DNA of 64,000 bases from Rubrivivax sp. SCN 71-131. GTDB taxonomy: Bacteria > Pseudomonadota > Gammaproteobacteria > Burkholderiales > Burkholderiaceae_C. The position numbers and the translations under genes were made by a program. The first letter of the stretch is position 1; each line of letters opens with the position of its first letter. The notes beneath the pieces were generated by a model. The model did not search any database and had not been told where the DNA came from. It saw nothing but the letters and a program-made list of their open reading frames with translations. The DNA is taken from contig MEFD01000018.1 of assembly GCA_001724995.1 (NCBI GenBank), forward strand, positions 1 through 64,000, in the 5' to 3' direction. Shown here piece by piece: positions 30,656-40,788 of this stretch.

Positions 30656-32278
30656 TCACCGCCAGTCCTCGCGCAGCATCGCCGCGCCCTTCTCGCCGAC
30701 CATGTAGCTCGGCGCCGTGGTGTTGCCGCTCGGGATCGTCGGGAAGATCGAGCTGTCGATCACGCGCAGGCCGGTCACGCCGTGCACGCGCAGCCGCGCG
30801 TCGACGACGCTGTCCGCGGCGCTTGGCCCCATGCGGCAGCTGCCCGTCGGGTGGTAGTTGGTGCCGGCGACATGGCGACAGAACGCGGCGAAGTCGTCGT
30901 CGCTCCCGCAGTGCGCGGTGCGCAGGTCGGCCGCAACGAGGCGGCGCATCGTCGGCGTGTCGTAGACCTGCAGCACGCGGCGCACGCCTTGCACCATCGT
31001 CGCGATGTCCTCGGGGTGCGAGAAGTAGCGGAAGTCGATGGCCGGCGCGTCCTCCCAGCGGGGGCTGGCCAGGCGCACGCTGCCGCGGCTCCTGGGGTGC
31101 AGCAGCAGCACGTGCGTGGACATGCCGTGCCGGGCGTAGGCCTTGCGGCCGTGGTCCATCGCCAGCGCGACGACGAACTCGTACTGGATGTCGGGCACCG
31201 GCGATTCGGGCGACAGGCGCATGAAGCCGGTGACTTCGGCGAAGTTGGTCGTCGCCATGCCGCGGCGCTCGCGCCGCCAGCGGCCGATCGCACGCCAGAG
31301 GCTGCGCGCGGCGGTCGGCGAGATGCCGACCAGATCCGGGTCGCCGGGGATGTGGTGGCCGAGGATCACGTCGAGGTGGTCCTGCAGGTGCTCGCCGACC
31401 GCGGGCAGGTCGGCAACGACGGGGATGCCCAGGCGCTGCAGCGCCGCTCCTGGGCCCACGCCCGAGAGCTGCAGCAGCTTGGCCGAGAGCAGGCCGCCGC
31501 TGGCGACGATGACCTCCTTGCGCGCGCGGATCTCGCGCCGCTGCCCGCGCTGCACGACCTCGACGCCGACCGCGCGCCGGCCTTCGAAGAGCACGCGCGT
31601 GGCCGGGCTGTCGCACTGCAGCTGCAGGTTCGGCCGTCTTCCCAGGTGCGGCAGGATGTAGGCTTGGCCCGCGTGGTGGCGTTCGCCGCCCTTCATCATC
31701 ACCTGCGTCGGGCGAAAGCCTTCCTGCGTGGCGCCGTTCAAGTCCGGGTTGTAGGGCCAGCCGGCTTCCTCGCAGGCCTGGCGCAGCGTCGCGTGCCAGG
31801 GGTTGTCGGTGCGCAGTTCCTCGACCCACACCGGCCCGTGCTTGCCGTGGAAGGGGTCGTCGTCGGCCTTGAAGGTCTGGTTGTTCTCGCTCTGCCGGAA
31901 GTAGGGCAGCACCTCGCGCCAGTTCCAGCCCGGGTTGCCGGCCGCGGCCCAGCCGTCGTAGTCCCGCGGGTTGCCGCGCATGTACATCAGCATGTTGAGC
32001 GCGGTGCCCCCGCCCAGGCCGCGCCCGAGCGGATGGTAGGCGCGCCGGCCGTTTAGCCCCGCTTCGGTGCTGCTGAAGCCCCAGTTGTAGCGGCTTTGCC
32101 GGATGCCGTAGACGAGCGAGCCAAGCGCCGCGTTGCGGCCGAGCAGGCCCGTGCGGTGGCCGGGACCGGCTTCGAGCAGCAGCACCTGGTGGCGCGCGTC
32201 TTCGCACAGGCGCCCGGCGACCGCGCAGCCGGCCGGGCCGGCGCCGACGACGATGAAGTCGTGCGTTTCCAGGCCCAC
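30656..32278 (-). CDS. GMC-family FAD oxidoreductase (choline dehydrogenase-like)
   Basis: A 540-aa flavoprotein. The N-terminal dinucleotide fold is FIVVGAGPAGCAVAGRL, followed by GMC signature 1 (PLGRGLGGGTALNMLMYMRG), signature 2 (ASGGLLSAKLLQLSGVGP), and a C-terminal GTNYHPTGSCRMGP with catalytic His, then SIFPTIPSGNTTAPSYMVGEKGA. It oxidises a primary alcohol or related substrate to aldehyde or acid; the substrate is not predictable. It is 29 nt upstream of the ThDP gene and 3 nt downstream of the other flavoprotein. The aldehyde or oxoacid product could feed the ThDP enzyme. Confidence 0.9.
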   Translation of the reverse strand: MGLETHDFIVVGAGPAGCAVAGRLCEDARHQVLLLEAGPGHRTGLLGRNAALGSLVYGIRQSRYNWGFSSTEAGLNGRRAYHPLGRGLGGGTALNMLMYMRGNPRDYDGWAAAGNPGWNWREVLPYFRQSENNQTFKADDDPFHGKHGPVWVEELRTDNPWHATLRQACEEAGWPYNPDLNGATQEGFRPTQVMMKGGERHHAGQAYILPHLGRRPNLQLQCDSPATRVLFEGRRAVGVEVVQRGQRREIRARKEVIVASGGLLSAKLLQLSGVGPGAALQRLGIPVVADLPAVGEHLQDHLDVILGHHIPGDPDLVGISPTAARSLWRAIGRWRRERRGMATTNFAEVTGFMRLSPESPVPDIQYEFVVALAMDHGRKAYARHGMSTHVLLLHPRSRGSVRLASPRWEDAPAIDFRYFSHPEDIATMVQGVRRVLQVYDTPTMRRLVAADLRTAHCGSDDDFAAFCRHVAGTNYHPTGSCRMGPSAADSVVDARLRVHGVTGLRVIDSSIFPTIPSGNTTAPSYMVGEKGAAMLREDWR

Positions 32279-32281
32279 GGC

Positions 32282-33892
32282 TCAGGTCCCGTGGACGATG
32301 TGCCGGGCCGCGGCCTGCGCGGTGAGGATGCAGCCCGGCAGGAAAGCGCCCTCGAGCGAGCGCCTGCCGCTGGCGCCGCCGCCGCCGAAGCCCGCGGCTT
32401 CGCCGACGCCGTAGAGGCCGGCGATCGGCTGCCCGTTCACGCCGAGCACGCGGCTTTGCAGGTCGGTCTGCAGCCCGCCCAGGCTCTTGCGGGTGATGAG
32501 CTGCATGTGGATCGCGATGAAGGGGCCCGCGCCCTTCTTCTGCAGCGGCGCGGGCTTGCAGGTGCGCAGGCGATCCGGCCCCCACTGCCGTGCGTGCAGG
32601 ATGCGGCGGATCTGGTCGTCGTTCTCGAGCTTGTGGCCGTGGGCGAAGTTGGCGTCGAAGGCGTCGGCGGTGGCCTGCAGCTGCGTGGCACTCACGTCCT
32701 GCGAGCAGGTGAGCGCGTTCATCTTCGTCGCGAGTTCGCCGAGCGTGTCGGCGACGAGGAAGTGCGGGCTCTGGCTCTGCATCTGCCGCACGAGGCGGTG
32801 GTTGCCCAGCAGCGTCTCCTTGAGGAAAGCCGGGAACTGCCGGTCGCGGATGCGCGGGTTGTGCTCGGCGCCCGAGATCGCGAACTCCCTGGCCGCGATG
32901 CGCCAGTTCAGCAGGTGCCAGGTCCAGGGCTTCTCCTGTGCTGCGACCTGCTGGCACAGCCAGTGGGTGTCGAAGCCGGTGACCAGCGGCTGCGGGCCGA
33001 TGCGCTGCCCGCGGTGGTTCAGCCACAGCGCCGACTTGCAGGGGATCGTCGACAGGCCGTGGCCGGGAAAATGCGGGAAGGGATGCGGAAAGCCCGCCGC
33101 GTAGTTCCACATCTCGCCGGTGTGCGTGAGCTGCGCCCCGAGTTCCGCCGCGGCGGCGCGGTGCAGGCGGCCGTCGGCGTAGGGATGCGCACCGTTGAGC
33201 AGGGTCTGCGGCATGGGACGCCCGGCGGGCCAGTTGCGCCGCGTCTCCTCGTGGCCGCCGTTGATGCCGCCCATCGCGAGCACGATGGCGTCGGCGGCAA
33301 GCGGCAGCTCGCGCCCGCTGTCCTCGTCGACGGCCAGCGCCCCGGCGAGCTGACCGCCGCGGTGTTCGAGCCGCGTCACGCGGTGGCGGTGCAGCAGCGT
33401 CAGGCGCCCGCCGCTGCCGGCCGCGCGCAGCCGCTCGATCAGCCGCAGTGTCATGAAGCGCGAGGTGCCCCAGACGATGTGGTAGCGCGGCAGGCTGTTG
33501 CCGTCGCCGTTCATGCCGCGCTCGACCCAGTTCACGGCCGGCATGAAGCTGATGCCTTCCTTGGCCAGCCAGTCGTAGACGCCGGCGCGCGAGTGTTCGG
33601 CGTAGTGGCGCGCCCAGGCCTGCGGCCAGCGGTCGTCGCCTGCGAGCTCGCCGAAGCGCAGCCAGTCGGCCAGCGCGCGCTCGGGCGTGTCCGGGATCTT
33701 CATCTTCGCCTGCAGCGGCGTGCCCACCAGCGCCATGCCGCCGAAGGCCCAGAGCGCGAGGCCACCGAAGCGCTCCGGGCTGTCGCGATCGACCAGCGTT
33801 ACACGCTTGCCTGCGCGCAGCAGCTCGAGCGCGGTGACGATGCCTGCAATGCCGCCGCCGATGACGAGAACATCTGCCTGTGCGTCGGTCAT
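32282..33892 (-). CDS. FAD-binding dehydrogenase (fumarate reductase/KsdD flavoprotein family)
   Basis: A 536-aa protein with N-terminal Rossmann motif DVLVIGGGIAGIVTALELL, an internal GINGGHEE segment and the C-terminal GLYGVGEAAGFGGGGASGRRSLEG typical of FAD_binding_2 proteins annotated as FAD-binding dehydrogenases. No haem-binding CxxCH is present, so it is not a flavocytochrome. It is the first gene of the three-gene cluster and probably removes hydrogens from a C-C bond of an unknown substrate. Confidence 0.85.
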   Translation of the reverse strand: MTDAQADVLVIGGGIAGIVTALELLRAGKRVTLVDRDSPERFGGLALWAFGGMALVGTPLQAKMKIPDTPERALADWLRFGELAGDDRWPQAWARHYAEHSRAGVYDWLAKEGISFMPAVNWVERGMNGDGNSLPRYHIVWGTSRFMTLRLIERLRAAGSGGRLTLLHRHRVTRLEHRGGQLAGALAVDEDSGRELPLAADAIVLAMGGINGGHEETRRNWPAGRPMPQTLLNGAHPYADGRLHRAAAAELGAQLTHTGEMWNYAAGFPHPFPHFPGHGLSTIPCKSALWLNHRGQRIGPQPLVTGFDTHWLCQQVAAQEKPWTWHLLNWRIAAREFAISGAEHNPRIRDRQFPAFLKETLLGNHRLVRQMQSQSPHFLVADTLGELATKMNALTCSQDVSATQLQATADAFDANFAHGHKLENDDQIRRILHARQWGPDRLRTCKPAPLQKKGAGPFIAIHMQLITRKSLGGLQTDLQSRVLGVNGQPIAGLYGVGEAAGFGGGGASGRRSLEGAFLPGCILTAQAAARHIVHGT

Positions 33893-33964
33893 CCGCCTGG
33901 TACTCGCTTCTGCTGAGTCGAGCGTGGTTCGGCGTGCATCCGAGCCTTGGGACGGGGCGCCGCG

Positions 33965-35455
33965 CTACTGGAACGCCACCTCGGCGAAGCTGCGCAGCTT
34001 GCGGCTGTGCAATCGTCCCGGGCGCTCCTGGCGCAGCAGCTCGATGGCGCGCAGGCCGATGCGCAGGTGCTGGTCGACGCGCTCGCGGTAGAACTGGTTC
34101 GCCATGCCGGGCAGCTTGATCTCGCCGTGCAGCGGCTTGTCGCTGACGCACAGCAGCGTGCCGTAGGGCACGCGAAAGCGAAAGCCGTTCGCCGCGATCG
34201 TCGCGCTCTCCATGTCGAGCGCGATGGCGCGGCTCTGGCTGAAGCGGCGCTCGGGCGAGCTGACCCCCAGGCTCGGCAGCAGCTCCCAGTTGCGGTTGTC
34301 GGTGCTGGCCACGGTGCCGGTGCGCATGATCTTCTTCAGCTCGTAGCCCGAGAGCTGCGTCACGTCGGCCACCGCCTGCTCGAGCGCCAGCTGCACCTCG
34401 GCCAGCGGCGGGATCGGCACCCACAGCGGCAGCTCCTCGTCGAGCACGTGGTCCTCGCGCACGTAGCCGTGGGCGAGCACGTAGTCGCCCAGCTGCTGCG
34501 TGTTGCGCAGCCCGGCGCAGTGGCCGAGCATCAGCCAGGCGTGCGGGCGCAGCACGGCGATGTGGTCGGTGATCGTCTTCGCGTTCGCCGGCCCGATGCC
34601 GATGTTGACCATCGTGATGCCGGCGGCGTTCTCGCGCACCAGGTGGTAGGCGGGCATCTGCGGCAGCCGCGCCGGCACGCTGCCCTGGGCCTCGCCGCCC
34701 GGCGCCTGCCCTGCGCCGCGGCGCGTGACGATGTTGCCCGGCTCGACGAAGGCGTCGTATCCGCTGCCTGCGTCCTGCACCATCTGCCGGCCCAGGCGGA
34801 TGAACTCGTCGATGTAGAACTGGTAGTTCGTGAAGAGCACGAAGTTCTGGAAGTGCTCGGGCGCGGTGCCGGTGTAGTGGCGCAGGCGGTGCAGCGAGTA
34901 GTCCACGCGCGGCGCGGTGAAGAGCGCCAGCGGCTCGGGCTCGCCGCGGCGAGATTGGTGCGTGCCGTTGGCGATGCCGTCGTCCATCGCCGCGAGGTCG
35001 GGCAGGTCGAAGACGTCGCGCAGCTGCAGCCGGCGCTCGGGGCCGAGGCTGCCCTCGAGGTGATCCTGCCCGGCGAGGCTGAAGTGCACCGGGATCGCCT
35101 GCGTGCTGGTGCCGACCTCGAGCGCCACGCCGTGGTTCTTCAACAGCAGCGCGAACTGCTCGCGGTAGTAGCGTCCGAGCAGGTCAGGGCGGGTGAGCGT
35201 GGTCTCGTAGGTGCCCGGGCGGGCGACGAAGCCGTAGGCCAAGCGCGAATCGGCGCGCGCGACGGTGCTCGTGTGCACGCGCACGAAGGGGTAGCAGGCA
35301 CGCACATGCTCGCCCACGTCCTCGCCGGCGACGAAGCGCTGCAGTGCCTCGCGCAGATGCGTGACGCTGGCCTCGTAGATGCGCTGTACCTGGGCCAGCG
35401 CGGCCTCGGGTTCGGTGAATCGGGCCGGGGCGATGAACAGGGGGAGCGAATGCAT
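33965..35455 (-). CDS. amn: AMP nucleosidase
   Basis: A 496-aa enzyme hydrolysing AMP to adenine and ribose 5-phosphate (E. coli Amn is 484 aa). The N-terminal regulatory domain is followed by a phosphorylase-like catalytic domain with ITMVNIGIGPANAKTITDH, PHAWLMLGHCAGLRNTQQLGDYVLAHGYVRED and ALDMESATIAANGFRFRVPYGT. It ends in GEIKLPGMANQFYRERVDQHLRIG. The whole length agrees with the family. The gene stands alone, 72 nt upstream of the flavoprotein gene, and sets adenylate and purine salvage levels. Confidence 0.95.
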   Translation of the reverse strand: MHSLPLFIAPARFTEPEAALAQVQRIYEASVTHLREALQRFVAGEDVGEHVRACYPFVRVHTSTVARADSRLAYGFVARPGTYETTLTRPDLLGRYYREQFALLLKNHGVALEVGTSTQAIPVHFSLAGQDHLEGSLGPERRLQLRDVFDLPDLAAMDDGIANGTHQSRRGEPEPLALFTAPRVDYSLHRLRHYTGTAPEHFQNFVLFTNYQFYIDEFIRLGRQMVQDAGSGYDAFVEPGNIVTRRGAGQAPGGEAQGSVPARLPQMPAYHLVRENAAGITMVNIGIGPANAKTITDHIAVLRPHAWLMLGHCAGLRNTQQLGDYVLAHGYVREDHVLDEELPLWVPIPPLAEVQLALEQAVADVTQLSGYELKKIMRTGTVASTDNRNWELLPSLGVSSPERRFSQSRAIALDMESATIAANGFRFRVPYGTLLCVSDKPLHGEIKLPGMANQFYRERVDQHLRIGLRAIELLRQERPGRLHSRKLRSFAEVAFQ

Positions 35456-35524
35456 GCGGGCGCTATTGTGGGGTGCGGTGCGACGGCGCGTCTGGACGCA
35501 GGTCCTGGCGCAGGCGCCGCAGGC

Positions 35525-35920
35525 TCAGCCGCCGGGCAGGCGAAGGTCGCGCCACAGGGCGACGCTGCCGATGCCCAGCAGCGTCAGGGCGATGCTGCCG
35601 CTGACGTGGACCGCAATCGTGCCGAGGGCCCAGGCGATGCGGCCGGCCATCAGCTGCGTCACCACCTCGGCCGAGAACGCCGAGAAGGTGGTCAGCCCGC
35701 CGAGGAATCCGGTGACGATGAAGAGTCGCCACTCCGGCGGCAATCCGGGATGGCTGCCGAAGAACGCGATCGCCACGCCGATGAGATAGCCGCCCAGCAG
35801 GTTGGCCGCGAGCGTCCCGGGCAGCAGCGTGGGGAAGAGGGTGTTGAGCTGGTTGCCGAGCACCCAGCGCAGCAGGGCGCCGAGGGTGGCCCCGATGCCG
35901 ATGGCCATGACGGGAAACAC
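35525..35920 (-). CDS. crcB: Fluoride efflux channel CrcB (Fluc)
   Basis: A 131-aa four-helix membrane protein that forms dual-topology dimers and exports fluoride. Family motifs are [45 protein letters not shown] and a C-terminal hydrophobic segment. The GTG at 35920 was chosen because AAAGGA lies 5 nt upstream; the in-frame ATG at 35908 is 12 nt further. The leader contains hairpins but no convincing fluoride riboswitch. Confidence 0.93.
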   Translation of the reverse strand: MFPVMAIGIGATLGALLRWVLGNQLNTLFPTLLPGTLAANLLGGYLIGVAIAFFGSHPGLPPEWRLFIVTGFLGGLTTFSAFSAEVVTQLMAGRIAWALGTIAVHVSGSIALTLLGIGSVALWRDLRLPGG

Positions 35921-36197
35921 GAGCGTCCTTTCTGCGCGGGCAGTGCAAGACTGCGGGCAACGGCGCGTCCTCGTGCGGACCGACCGCAGGCAACATCGGC
36001 CGGCTGCGGATGCCTGCGCCTCGAGGCGAATGCCGCCTTCGCGAAAAAACTGTAGCACGCGGAGCGCGCGCCTGCGCCTGCCAGCTCGTGAAGGCATCAT
36101 GCCGGCGCACGCGCCGGCGCCACAATGCGCGCGGCCGCCGGTGCGGCGGCGGCAGGGGCCGGGCGCGCATGGATGATGAAACCCGGGCAGTGGTGCG

Positions 36198-36989
36198 ATG
36201 AAGCGGCGGGGGCGAATGGCGAGGCGAACGAAAGGGCGGGCGCGGGCCTGCGTGGCGGCACTGGTGCTGACCCAGGGTCTGGGCGGCATGGCGCTGGCCG
36301 AGCCGCTGCGTCTGAGCCTCGATGCGCTTGCCGACCCGGGTCCGGCAAGCACCGCGACGTCGGGCGCGCAGGCGGCGCGCTTCGTCGCGGCGGGCCCAGG
36401 CGCGGCGGCGCCGGCCGCCGACGCGAGCGAAGCGGCAGCAGCGGCCAGATCCGATGGCGAACGCGAGTTCGTGCCTTCGCTTGCGCTGCCGCGGCGCGAG
36501 GCCGGCGGCGAATTCGCCCTGCCGCGGCCGGATGAATCGAAGGGGCAGCTGCGCCTGCTTGGCGGCGACGGCGCCACGACGGTGCCGCCGTCGGTGCCCG
36601 AACAGCGCCCCTTGGGAGACTTCGGCCGGCGTGACGCGGGCCACGAGCCGGCCGCGGGCGGCCGCGCCGCCGCCGAAGCGCGCGTCGGCGAGAGTGGCGA
36701 GAGCGGCAGCGCGGCCGAGGATCGCCTCGCGCCGCAGCCCGGCACCGCGGCGGCGGAAGATGCCTTCGATGCGCCGCGCGATGCGTCCGAAGCCGCTGCC
36801 GCTGCGGCCCCGCCCGCGACCATGGACGGCGCGCGTGGCGAGCCGAGTCACGAGCGGATGATCGTCGTCTTCATCGTCGTGCCGCTGGTGCTGGCGGCGA
36901 TGCTCATGCTCTGGCGGCTGGACCGCGGCGGGAGCCATCGCCGTCGCCGCAGTGAGGGCCGGCGCGGCGCGCGGGTGCGCTCGCGCTGA
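36198..36989 (+). CDS. Hypothetical exported protein with C-terminal membrane anchor
   Basis: A 263-aa protein I do not recognise. It has a basic N-terminus, a hydrophobic stretch about 18-34 ending at ALA, then a long Ala/Gly/Glu/Arg-rich low-complexity region (about 35-215). One strong membrane helix follows ([19 protein letters not shown], about 219-238), with a very basic tail ([16 protein letters not shown]). The topology predicted is periplasmic disordered stalk with a short cytoplasmic tail. An in-frame ATG at 36216 with GGGGG upstream is an alternative start. It faces mnmA tail to tail with no gap, on the opposite strand to both neighbours. Existence of the protein is plausible but unproven. 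Confidence 0.5.
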   Translation: MKRRGRMARRTKGRARACVAALVLTQGLGGMALAEPLRLSLDALADPGPASTATSGAQAARFVAAGPGAAAPAADASEAAAAARSDGEREFVPSLALPRREAGGEFALPRPDESKGQLRLLGGDGATTVPPSVPEQRPLGDFGRRDAGHEPAAGGRAAAEARVGESGESGSAAEDRLAPQPGTAAAEDAFDAPRDASEAAAAAAPPATMDGARGEPSHERMIVVFIVVPLVLAAMLMLWRLDRGGSHRRRRSEGRRGARVRSR

Positions 36990-38078
36990 TCAGCCGGTGG
37001 CGTGGATGACGCCGCCGCCCAGACAGCGCTCGCCGTCGTAGAGCACGGCGGACTGCCCGGGCGTCACCGCCCACTGCGGCGCGTCGAAGTGCAGGGCGAA
37101 GCCGGAGGGCATCGTCTCGAAGCGGCATTCGGCGTCGCTCTGGCGGTAGCGCGTCTTGGCCGCCAGGCGCGCCTGCGGCGGCGGCGCGCCGGCGATCCAG
37201 CTGCAATCGTCGGCGCCAAGCGTGCGCGACAGCAGCCAGGGATGGTCGTGCCCCTGCACGACGACGAGCGCGTTGCGCGCGAGGTCCTTGCGCGCGACGT
37301 ACCAGGGCGCGTGCGCGCCGCCGCCGCTCTTCATGCCGCCCAGCCCCAGGCCCTGGCGCTGGCCGAGGGTGTAGAACGACAGGCCGACATGGCGGCCGAT
37401 CTCGCGCCCGCGCTCGTCCAGCATCGGGCCCGGCTCGTGGCGAAGGTAGCGATTGAGAAATTCGCGGAACGGCCGCTCGCCGATGAAGCAGATGCCGGTC
37501 GAATCCTTGCGCGCGGCGTTGGGCAGGCCGAGCTCGGCGGCGAGGCGCCGCACCTCGGTCTTCCTCATTTCGCCCAGGGGAAAGAGCGTGCGCGCGAGCT
37601 GCGCCTGCGTCAGGCGGTGCAGGAAGTAGCTCTGGTCCTTGGCCGCGTCCAGCCCCTTCAGCAGGGCGTGACGGCCATCGAGCTCGCGCACGCGGGCGTA
37701 GTGGCCGGTGGCGATCTTCTCGGCGCCCAGGCGCAGCGCGTGGTCGAGAAAGGCCTTGAACTTGATCTCCGCGTTGCACAGCACGTCCGGGTTGGGCGTG
37801 CGCCCGGCGTGGTACTCGCGCAGGAACTCGGCGAAGACGCGATCCTTGTACTCGGCGGCGAAGTTGACGTGCTCGAGCTCGATGCCGAGCACGTCAGCGA
37901 CCGCGGCGGCATCGACGAAGTCGACGTTGGACGCGCAGTACTCGGTGTCGTCGTCATCCTCCCAGTTCTTCATGAAGATGCCGAGCACCTCGTGCCCCTG
38001 CTGTTTCAGCAGATGCGCGGCGACGGCGGAATCGACGCCGCCCGAGAGCCCGACGACGATGCGCGACTTGGCGGACAT
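36990..38078 (-). CDS. mnmA: tRNA-specific 2-thiouridylase MnmA
   Basis: A 362-aa enzyme that thiolates U34 of tRNA-Lys, -Glu and -Gln using sulfur relayed by IscS/Tus proteins. The PP-loop is [12 protein letters not shown] (about 10-21), the first catalytic Cys is C101 in [14 protein letters not shown], the second is in [13 protein letters not shown], and the C-terminal beta domain ends GGGVIHATG. The start at 38078 (MSAKSRI) puts the PP-loop at the usual position; the open frame extends upstream without similarity. TusA encoded at 55204-55431 could in principle serve the sulfur relay, but that copy looks tied to sulfur oxidation. Confidence 0.96.
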   Translation of the reverse strand: MSAKSRIVVGLSGGVDSAVAAHLLKQQGHEVLGIFMKNWEDDDDTEYCASNVDFVDAAAVADVLGIELEHVNFAAEYKDRVFAEFLREYHAGRTPNPDVLCNAEIKFKAFLDHALRLGAEKIATGHYARVRELDGRHALLKGLDAAKDQSYFLHRLTQAQLARTLFPLGEMRKTEVRRLAAELGLPNAARKDSTGICFIGERPFREFLNRYLRHEPGPMLDERGREIGRHVGLSFYTLGQRQGLGLGGMKSGGGAHAPWYVARKDLARNALVVVQGHDHPWLLSRTLGADDCSWIAGAPPPQARLAAKTRYRQSDAECRFETMPSGFALHFDAPQWAVTPGQSAVLYDGERCLGGGVIHATG

Positions 38079-38129
38079 GGCGCGGATTATCCCGGCGGGC
38101 CGTCTCGAGCGGTCGCGTACCATCGCGTC

Positions 38130-38528
38130 ATGCTGGAATCGTCGCTGCTCGAGCGTGTTCGCACCGTGCTGACCGCGCTGCCGGAGATCGAACTCGCCTT
38201 CGTGTTCGGTTCCGCCGCGAAGGGGCGCCTGCGGGTCGACAGCGACCTGGACGTGGCGGTGCAGACGCGCGAGCCTCTCGATGCGGCAGCCAAGTTCGCG
38301 TTGATCGGCGATCTCGCATTGGCAACCGGACGCGCCGTGGACTTGATCGAACTCGGCAGCGCCGGAACGGCGCTGCTGGGCCAGATCCTGAATCATGGGC
38401 AACGCGTGCTCGGAAGCGAGGCCGAGCACGCGCGCCTGCTGACGCGCTACCTGATCGACGTCGCCGACTTCATGCCTTGCGTCGAGCGCCTACAGCGAGA
38501 GCGGCGGCGCGCATGGATCGGGCGCTGA
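38130..38528 (+). CDS. mntA: MNT-domain nucleotidyltransferase antitoxin (type VII TA)
   Basis: A 132-aa minimal nucleotidyltransferase with the motif GS-x10-DxD ([15 protein letters not shown]) and downstream DLIEL. Characterised MntA antitoxins inactivate the partner HEPN RNase by adding AMP groups to a Tyr near its active site. The gene overlaps the following HEPN gene by 16 nt, the usual order and coupling. The antitoxin is intact, whereas the toxin gene is frameshifted. Confidence 0.85.
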   Translation: MLESSLLERVRTVLTALPEIELAFVFGSAAKGRLRVDSDLDVAVQTREPLDAAAKFALIGDLALATGRAVDLIELGSAGTALLGQILNHGQRVLGSEAEHARLLTRYLIDVADFMPCVERLQRERRRAWIGR

Positions 38529-38928
38529 TCGAGCGCAAGCTCGAACTCTTGCGCGGGCAGGTGGCGCGGGTTCGTGGCAGCGTCCGCCCACCGCGCAGGC
38601 CCTCGCTGGCGATGCCGATCTTCAGGATGTCCTCGTGCTCAACCTCAGCCGGGCGGTGCAAAGCTGCGTCGACATCGGCGCGCACATGCTCGTGGACAGC
38701 GGACAACCCCCTCCGGCCACCATGGGCGAGACCTTCGATCGCATGGCAGCGGCGCAGTTCATCGATGCCGATCTCGCGCTGCGACTGCGTCGGGCGGTGG
38801 GCTTCCGCAATCTTGCGGTGCACGCCTACGAGATTATCGACTGGTCGCTCGTGCACCTGCTGAGCGGGGCGCCGCTTGGGGACTTCGATCGTTTCGCCGC
38901 CGCCGTGATGCGTTCGATCGACGGCTGA
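38513..38928 (+). pseudogene. HEPN-domain RNase toxin (DUF86 type), frameshifted
   Basis: The N-terminal part ([20 protein letters not shown], from ATG 38513) and the remainder (TAQALAGDADLQDVLVLNLS through the stop at 38928) lie in different frames. Restoring one base near 38575-38590 would join them into about 138 aa, the usual HEPN length. The active-site motif RNLAVHAY (Rx4HxY, with the Tyr that MntA modifies) is preserved in the second part. A new start inside (38635) would give a protein lacking the first helix. It is therefore probably an inactivated toxin, or a sequencing error. Confidence 0.8.
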
Positions 38929-38940
38929 GCGCGGCGCGCC

Positions 38941-39677
<737 letters not shown>

Positions 39678-39681
<4 letters not shown>

Positions 39682-40784
39682 GAACGCCTCAGCCCGGTGT
39701 TGAGGTGCCCCTCCAGCCAGCGGCTGTAGCGTGACATCGCGAAGCAGGCGACGAAGTAGATCGCCGCGGCGAAGAGCTGGCCCTCGAGGAAGAACTTGCG
39801 CCAGTCGGCGTCGCCCAGCGCCAGCTGCACCGCGCCGGTGAGGTCGTAGAGGCTGACGATGGTCACCAGCGAGGTGTCCTTAAAGGCGCCGATGAAGGTG
39901 TTGACGATCGCCGGCACCACCATGCGCAGCGCCTGCGGCAGCACGATCTTGCGCTGCATCTGCCAGTAGGTCAGGCCCAGCGCCTGCGCCGCCTCGACCT
40001 GCCCCTTGGGAATGGCCTGCAGGCCGCCGCGGATGACTTCGGCGAGGTAGGCCGCGGCGAACAGCGTCATGCCGATGAGCACGCGCAGCAGCACGTCCAT
40101 GCGCCCGCCGGGCATGAACAGCGGCAGCACGAACGAGGCCATGAAGAGCACGCTGATCAGCGGCACGCCGCGGATCAGCTCGACGTAGAGCACGCACAGC
40201 GTGCGGATCGCCGGCAGCTCGGACTGCCGCCCGAGCGCCACCAGCACCGCCAGCGGGAAGGCGATCGCCAGGCTCACGGCCGAGAGCATCAGCGTCAGCG
40301 GCAGCCCGCCCCAGCGGTCGGTCTCGACCGAGGACAGCCCGAGCATGTCGCCGCGCATGAGCACGTAGAAGCCACCAAGCGCGACCGCCCACAGCACCGG
40401 CAGCGCGGCGTTCCAGAAGCGGCGCATGCCGCTGGCGACCAGCGCCGCCACCAGCAGCAGGCAGGCCAGCAGCGGGCGCCACTGCTCGGCGTAGGGGTAG
40501 CGGCCGAAGACGATCAGGCGCCCCTTTTCCGCCACCACGCCCCAGCAGGCGCCGCTGCCGTAGGCGGCGCGGCAGGCGTCGTTGTCGGCACCGTAGACGG
40601 CGTTCACCAGGCCCCAGGAAAGCAGCGGCGGCAGCACCAGCGCCAGCAGCGCCAGCAGCGCGAGGGTGAGCGCGCTGTTCAGCGGGCCGTCGAAGAGATG
40701 GCTGCGCAGCCAGGCCAGCGCGCCAAGCTGCCGCTGCGGCGGCGGCCGGCTGGCGATCGGCGTGAAGGCCTGCTCGACGGACAT
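39678..40784 (-). CDS. aapM: General L-amino-acid ABC transporter permease AapM
   Basis: A 368-aa permease. As in AapM of rhizobia it is longer than ordinary amino-acid permeases because of an N-terminal extension with two or three helices ([21 protein letters not shown]) before the conserved core. The core contains [41 protein letters not shown] and the EAA loop [26 protein letters not shown]. It lies between aapQ (4-nt gap) and aapP (overlap). Confidence 0.92.
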
Positions 40785-40788
40785 CGCC

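Noticed and set aside
30627-34424. Upstream extension of the ThDP enzyme frame
   Set aside because: The frame happens to stay open across the two flavoprotein genes read in other frames; the ATG at 30626 with GAGGG is the true start.
35921-36060. Possible fluoride riboswitch before crcB
   Set aside because: On the minus strand there is a ggcggcattcgcc hairpin and a later gatgttgcc, vaguely like the crcB motif. The conserved GATG next to the first stem and the spacing needed for the pseudoknot are missing.
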